Source: an uncultured Clostridia bacterium
GTDB taxonomy: Bacteria > Bacillota > Clostridia > Oscillospirales > Acutalibacteraceae
Length of the DNA: 10,035 bases
Assembly (NCBI GenBank): GCA_937895645.1
Contig: CALBKQ010000203.1
Span: 1 to 10,035, forward strand
Direction: 5' to 3'
This document shows positions 1-6,746 of the stretch, in pieces (within the stretch, counting starts at the first letter, position 1; each line of letters starts with the position of its first letter). The notes beneath the pieces were generated by a model. The model had not been told where the DNA came from. It made no database searches and saw only the letters and a program-made list of their open reading frames with translations. The position numbers and the translations under genes are program-made.

Positions 1-33
1 ATGATGATACACCTTTAAAATAATCCCCAAAAA

Positions 34-76
34 GCAGCAGGACACTCTTTGACGAAAGAGTGCCCTGCTGTGTTTT
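34..76. terminator. Strong intrinsic terminator, probably bidirectional
   Basis: A long hairpin has arms at 35-50 and 55-70: 16 paired positions with one A-C mismatch (42/63) and a four-base loop, GACG. On the minus strand the hairpin is followed by five T (complement of 29-33), and on the plus strand by five T (73-77). It begins a few bases past the stop codon of the minus-strand MFS gene (76-78), so it should end the GH127-MFS operon. The plus-strand T-run suggests it may also stop a convergent gene lying left of the window, but none is visible in bases 1-33. Confidence 0.88.
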
Positions 77-1470
77 TATTCTATTGTGTCAAGATTTACT
101 CCCTTGGTTTCTTTAACCTTAAGAGCAAACAGAATTGCGGCAACGCTGACCGTGGGTACCGATACCGCAAGACAAGCCCACCATACGGCAGGCAGAATGA
201 CCATACCGATTATTGTGCTTGCGTAACCGACAACAAGACCGATGATAACCAGCAAACCCTCTGCACCGACAACCGATGCACGGATATCCGTGGGTACTTT
301 TTCGGTCATCATAACGTTCATATAGTCTCTGCCTATCCAGTATGAACCCTGATAAAGACCTGCAAACGAGCCTATGAGGTAAGGATTCCAGCCTTTAAGA
401 ATGCCTGCCACAAACAGGATATAGCCTGCAACACAGGTGAACGAAAAGAGGTTTACGGTTGTTTTTCTGCCCGCCTTGTCTGCAATAAAGCCTGAAAGGA
501 ACGTTATTGAAGCATAAATAACGGGAACCATAAACAGAGCCTTTGTGATTTCACCCGTGCTCATACCTGCGCTGTGCATTGAGGATTCAAAATAAAGTGC
601 GATTGCAGGCATTGCGGAATCGAATATGATATGTGCAATAATAAGCATTTTTGTATCTTTATTTGAGAAGATATACTTAACACCATTAAACACACCTGAC
701 TGATTTCGCTGTGCTTGTTTTTGTTGTTTAAGCAGTTCTTTTTCTGCTTGTCTTTCTTCGTAAGGGCGTGAAAGATATGCAATTCTTTCGCTTATAAACA
801 CCTTTGTATCTTTTGCAAAGATAAGCACTAAAACTACTGCAACAAAGCCGATTAAAGATGGTACTAAGAAAATATTACGCCATTTTGTAGCGTCATCACC
901 CATTAATATATCGCGAAGTGTAGGAATTAAAATAACACCTAAAATACCAAAACTTTTAAGAAAACTATATATCTTTGCACGGTGTTTATCGGGAGCTTCT
1001 TCAAGAATGTAGATAATCTGAATATCGTGACCCATAAAGAAACTTATAATTGCAAAGCCAACAAGGAACATTATGTAACTTGTTGACAAATTGATTACTA
1101 AAAGTCCCATTGCCATACCAAGTGTTGAGATTGCAAACAATGGTTTTCTGCCCCATTTATCTGCAAGTGCTTTATAGAATGGTGTGAAAAGTCCCAAAAC
1201 ATAAGTGAAAACAGCAATACCTGAATGAAGTGCAAGACCGTCTTCATAAGTATAATATTTACCCATAAATGGATTATTTACAAAAAACTCGGTAATGAAC
1301 GAAGATTGCACGGTAACGGTTAAGTTACTTGTAACTTCGTCAAGAATATTAACGATTGCAATAAGCATTAACAGAATAAAGAAATACTTACTACTGCCAC
1401 CCGTTTGCATTTTTTGCAGACGGGCAATTTGTTTTTGTTCTGTTTTTGCGATTTTTTCCATAGTTTTCAT
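76..1470 (-). CDS. MFS transporter, sugar-porter-like (second gene of the GH127 operon)
   Basis: This 464-residue protein has about twelve hydrophobic segments and is a major facilitator carrier in the cytoplasmic membrane. Both MFS halves are visible. The loop 2-3 motif ADKWGRKP is at residues 103-110 and its repeat ADKAGRKT is at 330-337. Each half also has the E-x-x-P-x-x-x-R-A type motif (about 157-165 and 390-398) common in sugar and metabolite porters. A charged Lys/Gln/Glu-rich central loop lies at about 225-260. The ATG start overlaps the stop of the upstream GH127 gene (ATGA, 1467-1470), and an AAGGGGAG Shine-Dalgarno lies six bases upstream, so the two are probably translationally coupled. 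By context it may import an arabinose-containing oligosaccharide; the substrate is inference. Codons for residues from about 290 to the end are clearly richer in G+C than the rest of the gene. Confidence 0.9.
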   Translation of the reverse strand: MKTMEKIAKTEQKQIARLQKMQTGGSSKYFFILLMLIAIVNILDEVTSNLTVTVQSSFITEFFVNNPFMGKYYTYEDGLALHSGIAVFTYVLGLFTPFYKALADKWGRKPLFAISTLGMAMGLLVINLSTSYIMFLVGFAIISFFMGHDIQIIYILEEAPDKHRAKIYSFLKSFGILGVILIPTLRDILMGDDATKWRNIFLVPSLIGFVAVVLVLIFAKDTKVFISERIAYLSRPYEERQAEKELLKQQKQAQRNQSGVFNGVKYIFSNKDTKMLIIAHIIFDSAMPAIALYFESSMHSAGMSTGEITKALFMVPVIYASITFLSGFIADKAGRKTTVNLFSFTCVAGYILFVAGILKGWNPYLIGSFAGLYQGSYWIGRDYMNVMMTEKVPTDIRASVVGAEGLLVIIGLVVGYASTIIGMVILPAVWWACLAVSVPTVSVAAILFALKVKETKGVNLDTIE

Positions 1471-3221
1471 TTTGCGCTCCCCTTTTCTTCAAGGTGAAAA
1501 TATATGCCGTAACGGTTTTTGTGTTGCTTATAGTGTGGTAAGAACATAAGTTTTTGATTTGTGCCTTTAAGAGTAAAAACGAGTTCATTTTCATTTTTCA
1601 CAAGATTTTTATTGATATTTTCAATCCAGTTTTCGATTGTACCATTTTCAATTACAAGCACATCTGAAATAGTTTCATCTTTCATTGGGATTGTAACATT
1701 TACCCCAGTTACATCTGTTTCCATTTTATTTGTACCCATATCGGCACTTAACACCCATGGACCATATTTGAATGCAACTGCGTTTTCATTATCGGGCAAT
1801 TTATGTACTGTTATTCTCATTGGCAAGGTGTATTCGATTGTGTCGTTATTCCAATCTTTTTCAAGAACAATAAGGTTATTTTTTGCCTTATATTCAACTT
1901 TTTCACCGTTGATTTTTACAGTTGGGTTATTTGTCCAATCAGGAACACGAAACACTATTTTCGCCTTGTTTGAGCCATTTACAGTTATTTTTACAGTTGG
2001 CAAATCAGCATTTTGTGTAATTTCAAGGTTTTTTTCTTGCCAGATTATTTTTGAAGATGTGAAACGGTTTATATAAAGGCTTTCATCATTATAAAAATAG
2101 ATACTGTCTGAAAGTTTTGAAAAGTTTTCCATACCCGACCCTGTGCAACACCAGAAATGGTCAGTTGGTGAACTGTAAACCTTGAAATATCCCGTTGCCA
2201 TTGGTTGAAAATATGTTGTCATTCCCGTTTTAGGATTTTGTGATGAAAGTATTGCATTTATAAAAGTGTTTTCATAATAATCGGCATATTTTGTGTCACC
2301 TGTAATCTTAAATAAATCACGGGTAAGTTTTAACATATTGTATGTGTTGCAGGTTTCACAGTTACAATTTGTGCGCTCACCGTCGAGAATTTTGGGTTCA
2401 CCAAAATGTTCCCATTCACTATTACCACCTGTAATGTAAGTATGATTATTAATTACAATGTCCCAGAAATTCTTGGCAACTTGCAAATAGTAATCTTCAC
2501 CCGTCACTAAATAACGGTTAAGAGCACCTTTGATTTTAGGAATTGTAGTATTAGCGTGCTTACCATTAAGAATGTCTTCATTATTATAAAGTGGTTCATA
2601 AAGTGTGATTTCGTCAAAACTGTGAGCCGCTGACAAATGTTTTTCACTTTTTGTGAACTTATATAGGTCATAAAGTGCATCATTCATTCCACCGTATTCA
2701 ATACTCAATACGTTTTTTTGTATATCGGGAGTCCATTTTGATGTATGGCTATACACCCAGTCCCCTAATTTTGACGCAACTTCTAACGCTTGTTTATTTT
2801 CTGTAAACTCATATACGCTAACAAGTCCCGCAAGGATTTTATGTAGTGAATACCAAGGCACCCAAGTGCCTTCTGTATCACCATTTTCAAGTTTTGTGTA
2901 ATGACTTTCAGGGATTGCCGCAAGATATCCGTTTTCTGCCTGACATTTTGAGAGTACTGACACCATATAATCTGTAATTTTCTTAAATTCTTCATCACCT
3001 GATGAAGCAAAGGCTTGTGCGGTTGCGGTAAGATAATGGCCTAAAGTATGCCCCTGAATAGCAGAAGTTTCCCAGCCACCATATTTTGTGGCATTAAGGT
3101 CTATACCCGCGATTTCGCAAAAGCCCTTTAAGAGTTTATCGGGCTCAAGTAATTTAAGATACTTTTTTTCAAGGTTGAATGCGTTTTGCTCGTAAGTGTC
3201 TAAAAGTGTAACATTTTTCAT
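1467..3221 (-). CDS. GH127/GH146-type beta-L-arabinofuranosidase (DUF1680 family)
   Basis: This 584-residue protein has the layout of the Glyco_hydro_127 (former DUF1680) family: an (alpha/alpha)6 barrel in the first two thirds and beta-rich domains after it. Family marks are YGGWE (47-51), GHTLGHYL (57-64), WVPWYSLHKILAGL (120-133) and EYGGMNDALYDLY (175-187). The zinc-cysteine active site is intact: CETC puts a Glu at 289 and a Cys at 291, and FWCCTGSGMEN puts Cys at 358 and 359. In the characterised enzyme HypBA1 the equivalent residues (E338, C340, C417, C418) bind zinc and C417 is the nucleophile, so C358 is the likely nucleophile here. E275 is a candidate acid/base by spacing. There is no signal peptide, so it should act in the cytoplasm. 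It likely releases L-arabinose from beta-linked Araf of plant hydroxyproline-rich glycoproteins or pectin; other DUF1680 specificities remain possible. ATG start; a GGGGA stretch seven to eight bases upstream serves as RBS. Confidence 0.9.
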   Translation of the reverse strand: MKNVTLLDTYEQNAFNLEKKYLKLLEPDKLLKGFCEIAGIDLNATKYGGWETSAIQGHTLGHYLTATAQAFASSGDEEFKKITDYMVSVLSKCQAENGYLAAIPESHYTKLENGDTEGTWVPWYSLHKILAGLVSVYEFTENKQALEVASKLGDWVYSHTSKWTPDIQKNVLSIEYGGMNDALYDLYKFTKSEKHLSAAHSFDEITLYEPLYNNEDILNGKHANTTIPKIKGALNRYLVTGEDYYLQVAKNFWDIVINNHTYITGGNSEWEHFGEPKILDGERTNCNCETCNTYNMLKLTRDLFKITGDTKYADYYENTFINAILSSQNPKTGMTTYFQPMATGYFKVYSSPTDHFWCCTGSGMENFSKLSDSIYFYNDESLYINRFTSSKIIWQEKNLEITQNADLPTVKITVNGSNKAKIVFRVPDWTNNPTVKINGEKVEYKAKNNLIVLEKDWNNDTIEYTLPMRITVHKLPDNENAVAFKYGPWVLSADMGTNKMETDVTGVNVTIPMKDETISDVLVIENGTIENWIENINKNLVKNENELVFTLKGTNQKLMFLPHYKQHKNRYGIYFHLEEKGSAK

Positions 3222-3275
3222 AAAAAGTCCCCAACAACTGTTACATTATTTTTTTGTTTAATATGGTGTTTTATA

Positions 3276-3303
3276 GGTATAGAATAACATTTTTGAATAA
3301 CAA
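3276..3303 (-). promoter_or_regulatory. Possible promoter of the GH127-MFS operon
   Basis: On the minus strand there is TTGTTA (complement of 3298-3303), 16 bases, then TATACC (3276-3281), about 55 bases before the GH127 start. Neither hexamer is strong (four of six matches each), and another pair, TTGTAT with 17 bases to TATTCT, lies slightly upstream. A promoter is expected here because the preceding operon ends at the terminator at 3311-3349. I see no clear operator or catabolite-response dyad. Confidence 0.35.
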
Positions 3304-3310
3304 ATACAAT

Positions 3311-3349
3311 AAAAAATCCAAAAAAATAAGGGTGAAAAATCACCCTTAT
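3311..3349 (-). terminator. Intrinsic terminator of the M20-YfcC operon
   Basis: A perfect ten-pair stem has arms at 3326-3335 and 3340-3349 and a loop of four A. On the minus strand it is followed by a long T-rich run (complement of 3311-3326). It begins eight bases after the stop codon of the YfcC-type carrier gene at 3357, which separates that operon from the GH127 operon. Confidence 0.88.
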
Positions 3350-3356
3350 AAATTAT

Positions 3357-4763
3357 TTAATTATAACCAATACTTAACCCAAAAAGGAGTAGTGCACTTG
3401 TAACTACAAGTATTGCAAGTTGGATTTTGCCTGACCACTTAAACCATTTTGTATAACTTACACCTGCTACGCCAAGGCTTATAAGAAGTACCGGGTTTGT
3501 TGGGTAAAGCACATTTGAAAATCCGTCACCGAATGCGAATGCCATAACAGACAGTTGTGATGAAATATCAAAAACCTGACAAATAGGCACTATTAAAGGC
3601 ATAAGCAAAAATGCTTTTGCAGAGCCTGAGCTTATAAAGAAGTTCATTACAAGCACTATTAAATACACAAAAAGGATTACTGCGCCTTTTGGCAATTCAT
3701 TTGCAATACCAACTGCTGCGTTAAGGATTGTATCAAGCACTTTGCCTTCAGTCAATGTATATTTAATTGAACTTGCCATTAAAATCATAAACACTGCAGG
3801 AAGAATTGTAACAATACCATTCAAGAAGTTTTTGAAGATTTCTTTACCATTCATACCCGTTACAACTATTGAAATAACACCTGCAACAAGGAACATAAGG
3901 GCAACAATAATCATTGTGTAGTCCTGTAAAAATGTTAAGAAAACAGAACTTAATACTATTAAAATCCCTGCACCTAAAATGCTTACGAAAAGTATTAGTG
4001 CTTTGTTCATTTTAGGGTCTTCTTTGAAATCTGTTTGTGCATTTGTATTGTTTATTGGCTTTTCAATTTTCTTTGCGTAACGCTTTATAAAGAACAAAAG
4101 AACCGCGTAAATAACTATAAAGCTAACAAGACGCAACCACATTCCCGAAAACATTGGAAGTCCGGCAAGTTCTTGCGCAACGCCTACGGTAAATGGGTTG
4201 CACACACCTGCTGCAAAACCACACCCTGCTGCAAGTATTGAAATACCAAGACCTGTAAGTTCGTCAAAACCTAACGCTACAGAAAGACCTACAACAATAG
4301 GTACTAATGGTACACACTCTTCAAATGAGCCTATAAAACTACCCATTGCCATAAAGAATAATACAATAAGGGATAATAATGTGTAACGTTTATTACCGAA
4401 CTTATGAACAATCTTTTTAAGCATATAGTGCATAAGTCCACTTTTATCAAGAGTTGTGAAAATACCACCAATAACTATTAAAAATATTATAACTGCAATT
4501 ATAGCACCGCCACCGTCAGCACCAAGCACGAGAAACGGTGATAAAATCCATTTCCATAATGGAAGCCCACCCTCAACATACTGGAAACTGTCAGTCACTA
4601 TTGTTTCTACACCATTTGCGTCAGTTACTCTTGCATACTCACCACCGGGTATTATAAAGGTAAGGGCAAAAGTAAGGCACATAAGTATAAATATAATAAC
4701 TATTGCACCTATAAATGATTTGGCACTTATGCCAAGTCCGTTTTTTTCGGTTTTTTCGTTCAT
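3357..4763 (-). CDS. YfcC/DcuC-family (C4-dicarboxylate anaerobic carrier-like) permease
   Basis: This 468-residue integral membrane protein belongs to the DcuC-type carrier family (PF03606), closest in look to the YfcC branch. The two halves carry related conserved hairpin motifs: GSFIGSFEE (141-149) and NPFTVGVAQ (189-197) in the first half, FISSGSAKA (376-384) and FGDGFSNVLYPTNP (411-424) in the second. A charged hydrophilic loop at about 228-252 divides the halves. Such inverted-repeat carriers usually use an elevator mechanism. Substrates of YfcC proteins are poorly known: dicarboxylates, amino acids and peptides have all been proposed. The gene starts one base after the stop of the M20 peptidase gene (TAAAATG), with AAAGAGG six bases before the ATG, so the two are surely co-transcribed. 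This favours a peptide, N-acyl amino acid or similar peptidase substrate over a plain dicarboxylate. Confidence 0.88.
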   Translation of the reverse strand: MNEKTEKNGLGISAKSFIGAIVIIFILMCLTFALTFIIPGGEYARVTDANGVETIVTDSFQYVEGGLPLWKWILSPFLVLGADGGGAIIAVIIFLIVIGGIFTTLDKSGLMHYMLKKIVHKFGNKRYTLLSLIVLFFMAMGSFIGSFEECVPLVPIVVGLSVALGFDELTGLGISILAAGCGFAAGVCNPFTVGVAQELAGLPMFSGMWLRLVSFIVIYAVLLFFIKRYAKKIEKPINNTNAQTDFKEDPKMNKALILFVSILGAGILIVLSSVFLTFLQDYTMIIVALMFLVAGVISIVVTGMNGKEIFKNFLNGIVTILPAVFMILMASSIKYTLTEGKVLDTILNAAVGIANELPKGAVILFVYLIVLVMNFFISSGSAKAFLLMPLIVPICQVFDISSQLSVMAFAFGDGFSNVLYPTNPVLLISLGVAGVSYTKWFKWSGKIQLAILVVTSALLLFGLSIGYN

Positions 4764-4764
4764 T

Positions 4765-6087
4765 TTATACCTCTTTAATTACATATCTGTAGAAATCAAC
4801 TGCTTCAGGTAAGCATTTGATAAACACGTTTTCATCAATACCGTGAACACTACCATACTGTTGATTATCAATGTTAAATGGAACAAATCTCAAACAGTTT
4901 TCGCAAACACGGTTGAAATATCTTGAGTCACTTGCACCGTTCATAATATATGGTACTGGTTTATACTGTGGGAATACGGTATTAACGGCTTTTTCAAGGA
5001 ACTTAAACTGTTCGCCGTTAAAGTCAGTAATTTTTGACTCGCCACCATCATCAAGAACGATAGTTTCAATATCATATTTCTTTGCAAGTTCTGTAACTGC
5101 GTTTACACTTGCATCTCTGCCCTGATGGTGAGAATAACGCATATTACCAACCACATAAGCCTCTTGTGGAATAACATTTGAGCCGTCAGAGCCCTTGCTT
5201 TGAGTAAATGCAAGAGTTGTGCGAAGAAGTGCTGCTGCAGATGGTGAAATCATTGGCATAACTTTTTCCAGCACCGGTTTGAATGCTTTAACATTACCAC
5301 AAGCAGTTTTCATAACACCTTTCATTGTTGGTGCGAAGCGTGAAAGCATTTCTTTAACTGTATCTGACATCTGAATATCAAAAATCTGTGCTTTTTCTGC
5401 CTCACAAATAAACTGTGCAAGACGAGCAATAGGGGTATTCTTGCCAGGTGCGGATGCATGACCACCATTTGATTTTGCAATGAATTTAAGGTCAACATAA
5501 CCTTTTTCACCAACGCCAATCATAGCAAATGTACCGTCAGCACCACCGATTGGGTCATAAAGAATCATACCGCCCTCGTCAAGTACCATATAGAAGTGGA
5601 TTCCGCGTTCTTTAAGGAGATTTGAGATAGCGTTGCCACCTTCACCGCCTGTTTCTTCTGTGCAAGTTGAAACAAAATATGTATCACGACGAGGAGTAAA
5701 GCCCTCACGAGCCAATTCGTCGGCTGCAGTAAGCATTGTGCAAAGTCCACCTTTAGTGTCAAGTGTGCCTCTGCCCCAGACTCTGTCTTCTGCGATTGCG
5801 CCTGAAAATGCAGGATATTTCCACTCACCACTTGCTTCAACAACGTCGTGATGATTCATTAAAAGTACAGGTTCAAGACTACTGTCTGTGCCTTTCCATT
5901 TAAGCAAAAGACTGCCGTTGATTACTTCACATTCAACAACACTAAAAAGTGCTGAAAACTCTTCTTTCATAAGTTCGTGAAGTTTCTGGAATTTAGAAAT
6001 ATCTGTTTGTCCACGTACTGAAATAGTTTCAACCTGTATCATTTTTGAAAGTCTTTCAGCGTACCCAATAGCACGATTATCGCTCAT
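4765..6087 (-). CDS. M20 family zinc metallopeptidase (carboxypeptidase S / PM20D1-like)
   Basis: This 440-residue amidohydrolase/peptidase of the M20 family is cytoplasmic, with no signal peptide. The two-zinc catalytic set is complete: H79 and D81 in NHHDVV, bridging D110 in GRGTLDTKGG, catalytic base E144 and ligand E145 in TEETGGEGG, D170 in LDEGG, and H405 in VHGIDE near the C terminus. The lid/dimerisation domain lies between about residues 195 and 320, with H210 in GGHASAPG. GRGTLDTKG and the longer insertion before the lid resemble yeast carboxypeptidase S and PM20D1, which cleave C-terminal residues or N-acyl amino acids; the exact substrate cannot be read from sequence. The ATG is preceded by GGGAGA seven bases upstream. 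It is the first gene of an operon with the YfcC-type carrier, whose cargo it probably hydrolyses. Confidence 0.9.
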   Translation of the reverse strand: MSDNRAIGYAERLSKMIQVETISVRGQTDISKFQKLHELMKEEFSALFSVVECEVINGSLLLKWKGTDSSLEPVLLMNHHDVVEASGEWKYPAFSGAIAEDRVWGRGTLDTKGGLCTMLTAADELAREGFTPRRDTYFVSTCTEETGGEGGNAISNLLKERGIHFYMVLDEGGMILYDPIGGADGTFAMIGVGEKGYVDLKFIAKSNGGHASAPGKNTPIARLAQFICEAEKAQIFDIQMSDTVKEMLSRFAPTMKGVMKTACGNVKAFKPVLEKVMPMISPSAAALLRTTLAFTQSKGSDGSNVIPQEAYVVGNMRYSHHQGRDASVNAVTELAKKYDIETIVLDDGGESKITDFNGEQFKFLEKAVNTVFPQYKPVPYIMNGASDSRYFNRVCENCLRFVPFNIDNQQYGSVHGIDENVFIKCLPEAVDFYRYVIKEV

Positions 6088-6110
6088 TTTTACATCTCCC
6101 GAAAATAAAT

Positions 6111-6138
6111 ATTATAATTTTAATTATTTTTTTGGCAA
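6111..6138 (-). promoter_or_regulatory. Promoter of the M20-YfcC operon, inside the 3' end of the XRE gene
   Basis: On the minus strand TTGCCA (complement of 6133-6138, five of six consensus matches) is followed after 16 bases by TATAAT (6111-6116, perfect). Transcription should start near 6104, leaving a short leader carrying the GGGAGA ribosome site. The -35 box lies within the last codons of the XRE regulator gene. There is no terminator between the two genes, so read-through from the regulator gene is also possible. Confidence 0.65.
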
Positions 6139-6348
6139 TTCACTTAATGTATCAGTAAAACCTAATATATAATCTGCTGATACATTGTAGTATTTACACA
6201 GTTTAATTAAATGTTCAATAGTTAATGGTCTGTTTCCTATTTCGTATTGTCCGTAGTACTGCTGTGTTGTACCTAATAGTTTTGCTACATCACTTTGTTT
6301 TAAGTCTTTATCTATTCTTAAGTCTTTTATTCTTTGTTGATAATTCAC
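6124..6348 (-). CDS. Small XRE-family helix-turn-helix repressor
   Basis: This single-domain DNA-binding protein of 74 residues, counted from the GTG at 6346-6348, fills an HTH_3 fold. Helix 2 is around QSDVAKLLG (18-26), the likely recognition helix is TTQQYYGQYE (27-36), and the family signature continues through NRPLTIEHLIKLCKYYNVSADYILG (39-63). There is no dimerisation, peptidase or sensor domain beyond a ten-residue tail. The frame can be extended to a TTG at 6363, but that codon has no ribosome site. The GTG has GGGAG eight bases upstream, so GTG is chosen. The gene diverges from the DUF6809-like gene, and the region between holds three AAATCA-n4-TGATTT-type dyads that are its probable operators. 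I infer repression of the divergent gene and probably of itself. I found no good -10/-35 pair for its own promoter, which fits a weak autoregulated one. Confidence 0.85.
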   Translation of the reverse strand: MNYQQRIKDLRIDKDLKQSDVAKLLGTTQQYYGQYEIGNRPLTIEHLIKLCKYYNVSADYILGFTDTLSELPKK

Positions 6349-6356
6349 ATTTTCAA

Positions 6357-6361
6357 CTCCC
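6357..6361 (-). promoter_or_regulatory. Ribosome binding site that fixes the GTG start of the XRE gene
   Basis: GGGAG on the minus strand lies eight bases upstream of the GTG at 6346-6348. It overlaps the alternative TTG (6361-6363), so it can serve only the GTG. No purine-rich site precedes the TTG. Confidence 0.6.
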
Positions 6362-6390
6362 AAATCAAATTACGGTAATAACATTAACAT

Positions 6391-6406
6391 AAATCATAAA
6401 TGATTT
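6391..6406. promoter_or_regulatory. Operator O1 (dyad), upstream of the plus-strand -35 box
   Basis: AAATCATAAATGATTT is a perfect inverted repeat with seven-base arms around AA. It ends one base before the TTGACA box of the DUF6809-like gene promoter. It shares the AAATCA-n4-TGATTT core with the two other dyads in this gap, which supports it as an XRE repressor site. Confidence 0.7.
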
Positions 6407-6407
6407 G

Positions 6408-6436
6408 TTGACATTAAATCACTTGTGATTTATAAT
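6408..6436 (+). promoter_or_regulatory. Perfect consensus sigma-A promoter of the DUF6809-like gene
   Basis: TTGACA (6408-6413), a 17-base spacer, then TATAAT (6431-6436): both hexamers and the spacing match the consensus exactly. Start of transcription is expected near 6443, about 35 bases before the ATG at 6478. A promoter this strong with an operator in its spacer and others on each side suggests high output when the repressor is removed and tight silence otherwise. Confidence 0.88.
6415..6432. promoter_or_regulatory. Operator O2 (dyad), filling the promoter spacer
   Basis: This is a perfect inverted repeat with eight-base arms (TAAATCAC and GTGATTTA) around TT. It occupies the spacer between the -35 and -10 boxes and touches the first two bases of TATAAT, so a bound repressor would exclude RNA polymerase. 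Its core matches O1. Confidence 0.75.
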
Positions 6437-6445
6437 ATTGTTTAC

Positions 6446-6461
6446 AAACCATATTTGATTT
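6446..6461. promoter_or_regulatory. Operator O3 (imperfect dyad), in the early transcribed region
   Basis: AAACCATATTTGATTT matches the AAATCA-n4-TGATTT core in eleven of twelve arm positions; the left arm has AAACCA. It starts just after the predicted transcription start (about 6443). Centre-to-centre distances are 25 bases (O1-O2) and 30 bases (O2-O3). An isolated AAATCA half-site also lies at 6362-6367, beside the XRE ribosome site. Confidence 0.55.
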
Positions 6462-6477
6462 ATAAAAGGAGATTATT

Positions 6478-6741
6478 ATGGAAAAAGAATTAGAAAAATT
6501 ATGGTATTCGTATATTGTTGAAACGGGTACAGTAAGAACGGAATCAGACAGAGCAATTATAAGAAATTTGTCTGCAAAAGACGAACAGTTACGTTCAATG
6601 TTAAATCAAGAACAGATAAAGTTACTTGAAGAATATGATAAAGCCTTTACTGCCACCTACAATCTTTTAGAAAAAGATGCTTTTATAAAAGGTATAAAAT
6701 TTGCCACAAGGTTTTTATTTGAGTCATTGTGTGATGAATAG
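6478..6741 (+). CDS. Small DUF6809-like protein of unknown function
   Basis: This 87-residue, soluble, mostly helical and charged protein is the only plus-strand gene in the window. Its pattern resembles the DUF6809 family of clostridial small proteins: an N-terminal LEKLWYSYIV segment, a central L-x6-EQ-x3-L-x2-Y-x2-A stretch (residues 38-56), and a C-terminal F-x2-G-x3-A-x-R-F-x3-S-L helix (68-84). That assignment is from memory of the pattern, not a search. The function is unknown. The ATG has AAAAGGAG six bases upstream and a perfect consensus promoter with three operators for the divergent XRE regulator. The arrangement recalls a phage-type repressor/target pair, but no phage structural, integrase or excision gene is nearby. 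It converges on the radical SAM gene with only five bases between the stop codons and no visible terminator. Confidence 0.8.
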   Translation: MEKELEKLWYSYIVETGTVRTESDRAIIRNLSAKDEQLRSMLNQEQIKLLEEYDKAFTATYNLLEKDAFIKGIKFATRFLFESLCDE

Positions 6742-6746
6742 AGATT

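Noticed and set aside
1..18. Possible end of a plus-strand gene at the left edge
   Set aside because: A few in-frame codons before a TAA cannot be distinguished from chance, although the bidirectional terminator would fit a convergent neighbour.
1561..2076. Plus-strand open frame of 171 codons
   Set aside because: It is antisense to the GH127 gene, whose family motifs and active-site residues are clear in the minus frame; its Phe/Ser/Val-rich translation is typical of a reverse-complement shadow.
4456..4812. Plus-strand open frame of 118 codons
   Set aside because: It is antisense to the YfcC-type carrier start and the M20 3' end; Thr/Ile/Pro-rich low-complexity translation and no plausible ribosome site.
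6349..6363. TTG start giving a 79-residue XRE protein
   Set aside because: No Shine-Dalgarno precedes the TTG, while GGGAG sits eight bases before the in-frame GTG at 6348, and the HTH fold is complete from there.
6124..6741. Toxin-antitoxin interpretation of the XRE/DUF6809 pair
   Set aside because: The genes are divergent rather than a co-directional overlapping operon, and the 87-residue protein has no recognisable toxin motif; kept only as an unknown cassette.
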